Positions 58,250 through 64,000 of a stretch of 64,000 nt of DNA are shown here, piece after piece; the stretch's first letter is position 1; each line of letters begins with the position of its first letter. The notes under the pieces were generated by a model that was not told where the DNA came from, did no database searches, and worked only from the letters and a program-made list of their open reading frames with translations. Location of the stretch: the NCBI GenBank assembly GCA_024707265.1, contig JANQAB010000004.1, positions 744,001 through 808,000 of the forward strand, given 5' to 3'. Source of the DNA: Sporocytophaga sp. (lineage in GTDB: Bacteria; Bacteroidota; Bacteroidia; Cytophagales; Cytophagaceae). The position numbers were made by a program, and so were the translations under genes.

Positions 58250-59239
58250 TTAAGTATTGGCTTCCTCTGCTATCAGAGCAATGCACTCTTTGATTGTATA
58301 AACAAGGTTTAGTTCATATGCATTCAATATCCCCAGTTGTGAATTGATAGATCTTAAATAATACTGAATGACAAGCCATTTTTGCTGTTCTTCCTCGCTG
58401 GCACCAATACTGGTATCCAATTTAAAATCCTCTGGTGCAATAAACTCTCCTGTATTTTGAAGCGCATTAAGTTTATTGCTTATTGTACAACATAGTTTGT
58501 ACCAGTCGTTAAGCCATTCATCTTCAAATTCATCATTATCAAGTATGGTAGAGGTAATATAGCATACATAATCTCTGAGGTTTTCCTTTTGGCCGCTAAA
58601 GGTGGATTGTAAACCTTGCAGGAGTTCATTTTTGAATTTTTCCTGGTCTTGGCCTCCCTGTGTTACATTCAATATGTTATTGAAAAATGTTTCATAGAAG
58701 TCAGAGGCATTTTCTAGGTTTTTATCGAATGCAAGGAAGAGAACGACATGTAGCTGAATGCCTAGTCCTATAGCAGTATCTATATTCCACCCATCTTCCA
58801 TAGCTTCGACAAAATCAAGTATGGTTGAAGATGATTCTGAAAGTAACTCTTCTGCAAGGGTTGAAGCTTGCAAGCCTCCTGTTTCCATGATATCAAACAG
58901 GAAATAATCATTAATATGTATATGATTATTTGGGTAAGGTAAAAACCAGTCGTTCACTGGCAGTTCAATTTTTTTAGCTGGGGCAGGATTATCTTTGAAA
59001 AATTCATTTGCCCTATGTCTGGCAATGGATTTTATCAGATCTCTGTTGTTTTCATCACTGATCTCACACATTATAATTACATTTTCCCCACGATCGAAGC
59101 TACGATTGAATATTACCTTATTAGTAAGCTCCTTTTCATATAGTTCATCTTTGATGGGTAGGGCTACATCGTGAATGACTTTTTCTATTTCATTATGGTA
59201 TAGAGAAATAGATATCCATGGGTTTCGCAATGCTTTCAT
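58250..59239 (-). CDS. Stand-alone LanB C-terminal-domain-like protein 3
   Basis: 329 aa, shortest and most recognisable of the three: PWISISLYHNEIEKVIHDVA (W-start strand and helix), IFNRSFDRGENVIIMCEISD (RY/HLRLR-like strand), DYFLFDIMETGGLQASTLAE and LLSESSSTILDFVEAMEDGW matching the YExExxRYGG / lfxxSS region, and YYLRSINSQLGILNAYELNL as the HMHLNRL-type end. Heads the minus-strand operon with two glycosyltransferases; divergent from 59381 with a 140-bp intergenic region. The linkage of this domain to glycosyltransferases in one operon is the main reason to call the locus a peptide modification cluster. Confidence 0.6.
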   Translation of the reverse strand: MKALRNPWISISLYHNEIEKVIHDVALPIKDELYEKELTNKVIFNRSFDRGENVIIMCEISDENNRDLIKSIARHRANEFFKDNPAPAKKIELPVNDWFLPYPNNHIHINDYFLFDIMETGGLQASTLAEELLSESSSTILDFVEAMEDGWNIDTAIGLGIQLHVVLFLAFDKNLENASDFYETFFNNILNVTQGGQDQEKFKNELLQGLQSTFSGQKENLRDYVCYITSTILDNDEFEDEWLNDWYKLCCTISNKLNALQNTGEFIAPEDFKLDTSIGASEEEQQKWLVIQYYLRSINSQLGILNAYELNLVYTIKECIALIAEEANT

Positions 59240-59380
59240 TTTAATGGTTTTAAAAATGTGTATTAGATCTGTTTACAGAAAATTGTGGATTCAAATTAGG
59301 TATATATTTTTTGGTGGTTTGTATCTTTTGTTACAATCAATAAAAAATATGAGAACTATTTTTATAGAAAAATAAATTCA

Positions 59381-60433
59381 ATGGGTCTATTAAAAATCTC
59401 TATTTGTACTGTTTGCATGAACAGACTTCATCATATTATGCAGACACTTCCCGCAAATATTGAAAATAATAATGATTATCCAGAGGTAGAATTTGTGTTG
59501 CTTGATTATAATTCTTCTGATGGTTTGGAAGAATGGGTGAAGAATACTATGGGGCAATATTTAGCAAGCGGAATCCTTAAATACTACCGAACAGAAGATC
59601 CTGTTTTCTTTGATAGGACCCATTCCAGGAATTTATTATTTAAACTTGCCACTGGAGACATCATATCAAATGTTGACGCTGACAATTATACCGGTATAGG
59701 TTATGCTGCCTATCTTAATGAAGTGTTTTCGGAGGACAAGGATATTTATGTTGTCGCTGATACAAAAAAGAGGTATTACTTTTTGAGAAATGCATTCGGA
59801 CGGTTCGCTTGTCAGAAAAAGGATTATATGGCAATAGGAGGAATGGATGAGACAATGAAAAGTTATGGTTCTGAAACGATTGATTTGTATGAAAGACTGG
59901 CCAATCTTGGAAGGAAAGAATATGTGATCAAAAATACCAATCTCCTGAAAGCCATTAGTCATGCAGATGAAGAGAGAATAGAGAATGAGTTCTTTCTTAA
60001 AAATATTGATCGGTTCTATAATAAATACCTTTCTTATGATTCTTCGGAGTTGCTTTTTTTATTTAAAGACCATTCTTATGAAAAATGCAAGATCGTACCT
60101 GAAGTCATAGAAACACATTTGCCTGCAACTATATTGGAAGGCTCTTTCGAAAAAGGTACGTGGTCTGAATACGGGAATACTATCATGTTAAATGATCACA
60201 AGACTTATATTTCAGATAAAGATCGTTTAACAAGGGTAGGAAATAGTGATGGAGATTTTTATAAGATCGATGATGTTCGTTTCCTTCAGAACGTTGCTAA
60301 GAATTATTCATTTATTGTAAACAACGATAAGTTAGCTCAGAATAAAAGAGAGAAAAGCCTTGTGGTGAATAATAATTCATTTGGAAAAGGTAATGTCACT
60401 TTCAATTTTGAGACTTTGGTAAACATATCATAA
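59381..60433 (+). CDS. GT2 / galactosyltransferase-like (GT7C motif) glycosyltransferase, paralogue
   Basis: 350 aa, paralogue of 57158-58213 and similar in length. LKISICTVCMNRLHHIMQTL, EFVLLDYNSSDGLEEWVKNT, HSRNLLFKLATGDIISNVDA, and GGMDETMKSYGSETIDLYER, where the GYGFEDDDL acidic motif has become SYGSETIDL, so the metal-proximal Glu-Asp-Asp is partly lost. C-terminal NNNSFGKGNVTFNFET parallels the paralogue. It starts the plus-strand operon with the exporter genes (10 bp to the next start). It may have altered activity or a binding role; unproven. Confidence 0.8.
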   Translation: MGLLKISICTVCMNRLHHIMQTLPANIENNNDYPEVEFVLLDYNSSDGLEEWVKNTMGQYLASGILKYYRTEDPVFFDRTHSRNLLFKLATGDIISNVDADNYTGIGYAAYLNEVFSEDKDIYVVADTKKRYYFLRNAFGRFACQKKDYMAIGGMDETMKSYGSETIDLYERLANLGRKEYVIKNTNLLKAISHADEERIENEFFLKNIDRFYNKYLSYDSSELLFLFKDHSYEKCKIVPEVIETHLPATILEGSFEKGTWSEYGNTIMLNDHKTYISDKDRLTRVGNSDGDFYKIDDVRFLQNVAKNYSFIVNNDKLAQNKREKSLVVNNNSFGKGNVTFNFETLVNIS

Positions 60434-60442
60434 GTACTGCGC

Positions 60443-62635
60443 ATGAAGAAATTTCCTTTCTATTTTCAGCTCGATCAGATGGATTGCGGGGCTACATGCC
60501 TGAGAATGATTGCTAAGTATTATGGTAAAAATCTTGCCATCGAAAAGGTCAGAGAGAAATGTTTTGTGGGAAGGGATGGAGTGTCGCTATTGGGCATCAG
60601 TGATGGTGCTGAAATTCTGGGCTTTCATACCCTTGCCGTAAGACTGCCCTACGAGGTACTTGCCAATGAAGCTCCTCTTCCTTGTATATTATATTGGAGA
60701 GAAAAACACTTTCTGATACTTTATAAGGTAACTAAAACTAAATTGTATTTAGCAGATCCTGCTATCGGCTTAATTACCTATACACCTGAGGAGTTTAAAA
60801 AAGCATGGATTATTCCTAAGGCAAATGAAACCCCAGAAGGATTCGCATTAATGCTGGAGCCGACTCCTGCTTTTTATGAAGATGAAGATAATGTTGAAAC
60901 CAAAAAGTCCGGTATACGACATTATCTGAAATACCTGAGACCCTATAAGAAATATTATTTCCATCTTATTTTAAGCCTCACTGTTGCTACAGTAATCTCA
61001 TTGTTATTGCCCTTCCTGACTCAATCAATGGTAGATGTAGGTATAAACAATCAGGATGTAGGCTTTGTATACGTGGTTTTGATCGCTCAGATTGTTTTGT
61101 TTCTCAGCAACAAATCAGGAGAGTTTGTTAGGGGATGGATTTCGTTTCACATGATCAGCAAGGTAAATGTAACCATCCTGTCTGATTTTCTGGTGAAACT
61201 CATGAAACTTCCTGTTGCCTACTTTGACAGAAAGACTCCTGGAGATATCCTCAAGAGAATTGAAGACCATGAAAGGATACAATTGTTCTTAACAACCACT
61301 CTGGTACACTTTGCTTTCTCACTCATGAGCATGGTTATTTTCGGGGGAATCTTAGCATACTATAGTGTCGGACTCTTTCTGATTTTTGCAGTAGGTAGTC
61401 TTCTTTATTTTACCTGGATATTTTCGTTGCTTGCGAAAAGGAAAGTCCTTGACTACAGAAATTTTGACCAAGCAGTTCTCAGTGAAAACAATACTATTGA
61501 ACTGGTTACCGGTATGCAGGAGATCAAACTTCAGAATTGTGAAAGGCAGAAAAGATGGGAGTGGGAGAAGATTCAGGCAAAGAAATTTAAGCTGGGGATA
61601 GATGGAGTAAGACTTGGTCAGATAGAACAAACAGGCTCCTCCATTTTATATGAGGTAAAAAATATCCTTCTGACTTTTTATGCAGCAATGCTGGTAATTC
61701 AGGGTGAAATGACTCTGGGCATGATGCTTGCTGTTCAATATATTGTCGGTCAGCTCAACTGGATGACTGTTGATATTATCAGATTTGTTCATGATACTCA
61801 GAATGCTCAGTTAAGTATAAACAGGTTATCTGAAATTCATGAAATGCCTAATGAAGAAACAGAGGAATCCGTTTTGGATGCTGATATGGAGCGTGTTCAG
61901 GATATAGTATTTGAAAACGTTTCCTTTCAGTATGGAGGGCCGAGATCTAAAATGGTGTTGGAAGATATTAGTTTAAGAATACCTCACAATAAAGTAACTG
62001 CCATTGTTGGTACAAGCGGAAGTGGCAAAACTACCATGTTATCTTTGTTACTTAAATCATACAAGGTAACGCATGGAGTTATTAAGTTCGGTAAGTCGAA
62101 TATCAATAATATCAGCTTTAAATCCTGGAGGAAAAAATTTGCCTGTGTGACCCAGCAAAGCTTTATTTTCTCCGATACCATTGCCAGAAACATAGCAGTC
62201 GGTGAAGAGATCATTGATAGGAAAAGGATGAAAGAAGCAACTTTAACTGCTAATATCCGCGATTTTATTGAAGAGCTTCCTGTTGAATATAATACAAAAA
62301 TCGGGGCCAATGGTGTGGGGCTTAGTCAGGGACAGAAACAAAGAATCTTGCTTGCCAGAGCTGTTTATAAAAATCCTGAAATACTGCTACTGGATGAAGC
62401 AACAAACTCACTGGACGCCAATAATGAGAGGGTAATCATTAATAACCTCAATGAATTCTTTAAGGGCAAGACAGTGGTGGTTGTGGCGCACAGACTTAGT
62501 ACAGTGAAAGATGCCGATCAGATAGTCGTATTGGAAAAAGGAAAGATAGTGGAGGTAGGTAATCATGAATCTTTAATTAAGAGCAAAGGAGCTTATTTTA
62601 ATCTGGTTAAAAATCAATTAGAACTTGCAAGCTGA
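60443..62635 (+). CDS. C39 peptidase-containing peptide ABC transporter (PCAT type)
   Basis: 730-aa exporter that cleaves leader peptides and exports the core peptide. N-terminal C39 protease with complete triad C15 (QLDQMDCGATCLRMIAKYYG), H89 (EKHFLILY) and D105 (LADPAIG), six-helix ABC_membrane domain (about 165-450) and ATPase with Walker A GTSGSGKT (523-530), signature LSQGQKQR, Walker B ILLLDEAT and H-loop AHRLS. The active C39 domain predicts a substrate with a double-glycine-type leader. Starts 10 bp after the glycosyltransferase and overlaps hlyD-like gene (stop at the next ATG). The strongest single clue that a ribosomal peptide is made here. Confidence 0.95.
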   Translation: MKKFPFYFQLDQMDCGATCLRMIAKYYGKNLAIEKVREKCFVGRDGVSLLGISDGAEILGFHTLAVRLPYEVLANEAPLPCILYWREKHFLILYKVTKTKLYLADPAIGLITYTPEEFKKAWIIPKANETPEGFALMLEPTPAFYEDEDNVETKKSGIRHYLKYLRPYKKYYFHLILSLTVATVISLLLPFLTQSMVDVGINNQDVGFVYVVLIAQIVLFLSNKSGEFVRGWISFHMISKVNVTILSDFLVKLMKLPVAYFDRKTPGDILKRIEDHERIQLFLTTTLVHFAFSLMSMVIFGGILAYYSVGLFLIFAVGSLLYFTWIFSLLAKRKVLDYRNFDQAVLSENNTIELVTGMQEIKLQNCERQKRWEWEKIQAKKFKLGIDGVRLGQIEQTGSSILYEVKNILLTFYAAMLVIQGEMTLGMMLAVQYIVGQLNWMTVDIIRFVHDTQNAQLSINRLSEIHEMPNEETEESVLDADMERVQDIVFENVSFQYGGPRSKMVLEDISLRIPHNKVTAIVGTSGSGKTTMLSLLLKSYKVTHGVIKFGKSNINNISFKSWRKKFACVTQQSFIFSDTIARNIAVGEEIIDRKRMKEATLTANIRDFIEELPVEYNTKIGANGVGLSQGQKQRILLARAVYKNPEILLLDEATNSLDANNERVIINNLNEFFKGKTVVVVAHRLSTVKDADQIVVLEKGKIVEVGNHESLIKSKGAYFNLVKNQLELAS

Positions 62636-63963
62636 TGGTAGAGATAGAAGATAATATAAGAAGGAGTGATGCAGTTCATGAAATGATGGCCCGCACTCCA
62701 CCATGGATTGCAAGGACAGGCAGTATTTTGCTTTTTGTATGGTTCTGCATTTTAATGACGCTAAGCTTTATAATCAAGTATCCTGAAATTCTTGATGGAC
62801 CAATTAACATCACTACCAAAACGCCTCCTGCTGAACTGGTAGCAAAAGCAAACGGTAGAATAAATCTTCTGGTAGCTAATAATGATAAGGTAAGTAAAGA
62901 CCAGATTATTGCCTATATAAAAAACCCTGCTTCTTTTGAAGAGGTAGTTGTACTCAACAGACTAATGCCATTTTTTGAAAACCTTGTAAATAATCCGACT
63001 AAAATAAGGTCTAAAATGGACACTATCCCTAACCTTACCAATCTTGGTCAGGTACAGAATGCCTACAATACTTTCGTCACGAAGTTGTTTGCCTATGATC
63101 TTACCTATACTCTTGAAAAGAATAAACAGCTTGTAGCCAGTAACCTTGAACAGGTAGGTACTTTGGAAAGAAAAGCCCTACTGTTGGATGAGAAGGATAA
63201 AGTTCTTCAACAGGAACTACAATTAGCTGAAGATAATTTTAAAAAGGACCAGTCATTGTATGAAAGAGGTCATATTTCCAAACTTGATTATGATGCTTCC
63301 AAAACTAATTTTCTTCAGACCAGAAAAAATATTCAAACCAATAGACAAGCGTTGATTGAAAACAGACAAAATCTTCAGCATTTAACCTATAACAACAATG
63401 AACTTACTTTGAATGATAAGGAGCAGAAGGAATCATTGAATGTAGGAATAAAAGCTTCTTATAATATACTGGTTTCAGAGCTGAAAGCCTTTAAAGAAGA
63501 GTTCTTCATGACTTCACCTATTTATGGAAATGTTACTTTTTTTGATGTCTGGAATAACAATCAGTTTGTAAATAAAGGAGATCAGGTAGCATTTATTGTA
63601 ACAGATTCTAAAGATATATTAGGTAAGCTTCAGGTAAAGGGTAATAAATTTGGTAAAGTCAAATTAGGACAAAAAGTAAGAGTTAAGCTGAATAGTTATC
63701 CAATGTCTGAATATGGTTTATTGTTTGGTAAGGTCAGTAATATATCAAAGGTCAATAAGAATAATGTCTATGTAATAGATGTTGATCTCCCGGATACACT
63801 TATTACAACCTATAAAAAGTATATTCCTTATAAGCACGAAATGAAAGGGCTTGGTGAAATCATTACTGAGAATATGAGTATTATAGAAAGAATATTCTAT
63901 CAAATGAGATCTTTAGGGAGAAAAGAATATATCGGAGAAGAAGAACTACAAAAAAAGCCATGA
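62635..63963 (+). CDS. HlyD-family membrane fusion (adaptor) protein
   Basis: 442 aa: short cytoplasmic N-terminus, one helix (about residues 28-47, TGSILLFVWFCILMTLSFII), biotinyl-lipoyl-like hairpin parts (VAKANGRINLLVANNDKVSK) and long coiled coil (LLLDEKDKVLQQELQLAEDN), then C-terminal beta-barrel (GKLQVKGNKFGKVKLGQKVR). Typical partner of C39 ABC exporters, linking them to an outer-membrane channel. Its ATG overlaps the transporter stop, and its TGA overlaps the next start (ATGA), so they are co-translated. No outer-membrane TolC gene lies in the window. Confidence 0.93.
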   Translation: MVEIEDNIRRSDAVHEMMARTPPWIARTGSILLFVWFCILMTLSFIIKYPEILDGPINITTKTPPAELVAKANGRINLLVANNDKVSKDQIIAYIKNPASFEEVVVLNRLMPFFENLVNNPTKIRSKMDTIPNLTNLGQVQNAYNTFVTKLFAYDLTYTLEKNKQLVASNLEQVGTLERKALLLDEKDKVLQQELQLAEDNFKKDQSLYERGHISKLDYDASKTNFLQTRKNIQTNRQALIENRQNLQHLTYNNNELTLNDKEQKESLNVGIKASYNILVSELKAFKEEFFMTSPIYGNVTFFDVWNNNQFVNKGDQVAFIVTDSKDILGKLQVKGNKFGKVKLGQKVRVKLNSYPMSEYGLLFGKVSNISKVNKNNVYVIDVDLPDTLITTYKKYIPYKHEMKGLGEIITENMSIIERIFYQMRSLGRKEYIGEEELQKKP

Positions 63964-64000
63964 AAAAATCAAAGAGAATATTATTCCTGGGTGGTTCTAA
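63960..64000 (+). CDS. Partial gene, possible ATP-grasp protein (cut by window edge)
   Basis: ATG at 63960 overlaps the hlyD-like stop (ATGA) and opens MKKSKRILFLGGS before the edge. The start matches what is seen in ATP-grasp/carbamoyl-phosphate-synthase-like proteins (ILFLGGS as the first strand-loop), a group often found in peptide maturation clusters; only 13 codons are visible, so this is a weak suggestion. Confidence 0.4.
   Translation, partial: MKKSKRILFLGGS

Overview
The window reads as a low-GC member of the Bacteroidota, most likely order Cytophagales (a cellulose or plant-polysaccharide degrader such as Sporocytophaga or Cytophaga is a guess). Support: large secreted proteins with type IX secretion (T9SS) type A C-terminal sorting domains, an ECF sigma/FecR/STN operon, a GH53 galactanase, a formylglycine sulfatase, few Shine-Dalgarno sites and AT-rich spacers. 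No tRNA, rRNA or CRISPR array was seen.

Layout. 0.3-8.4 kb: PAS-LuxR regulator, dipeptide epimerase, PAP2 phosphatase, a HEAT-like unknown, a T9SS adhesin-like protein, a decayed outer-membrane fragment and an arylsulfatase. 8.6-12 kb: rhodanese and an overlapping sigma/anti-sigma/STN-beta-barrel operon. 12.0-13.7 kb: repeat-filled non-coding DNA. 13.7-22.8 kb: translationally coupled type I restriction-modification operon (hsdM, hsdS, a 57-residue ORF, a YhcG-like nuclease, hsdR, a YgjP-like metallopeptidase). 22.8-24.5 kb: a second repeat- and hairpin-rich stretch, so repeats bracket the restriction island. 24.5-41 kb: Lhr-type helicase, MTHFR-like protein, FMN-binding protein, two DUF3857/transglutaminase proteins, M3 oligopeptidase, lipoproteins and GyrI-like/DHFR-like small proteins. 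41-47 kb: M43 metalloprotease and GH53 galactanase, both T9SS cargo.

47.3-64 kb is the most interesting part. It looks like one side of a peptide natural-product (RiPP) cluster: three stand-alone proteins resembling the C-terminal (SpaB_C, thiopeptide-type) domain of LanB dehydratases, three large GT2 glycosyltransferases with an extra C-terminal beta-rich domain, two smaller GT2/GT7-like glycosyltransferases, a DegT sugar aminotransferase, a C39-peptidase ABC exporter, an HlyD adaptor and the start of a possible ATP-grasp gene. SpaB_C-like and large-glycosyltransferase genes come as repeated convergent pairs. No precursor peptide or glutamylating LanB domain is visible; both are expected beyond the right edge. 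A glycosylated, exported peptide is the inferred product.

A second theme is gene breakage. Seven genes with clear family or paralogue support, plus a small lipoprotein gene, are split by a single extra base in an A/T homopolymer; deleting that base restores a family-length frame. One more gene has a non-homopolymer +1 insertion and hsdM has an in-frame TAA. Homopolymer over-calling is the simplest explanation, so most of these genes are probably intact in the organism, but transcript slippage or genuine decay cannot be excluded from this sequence.
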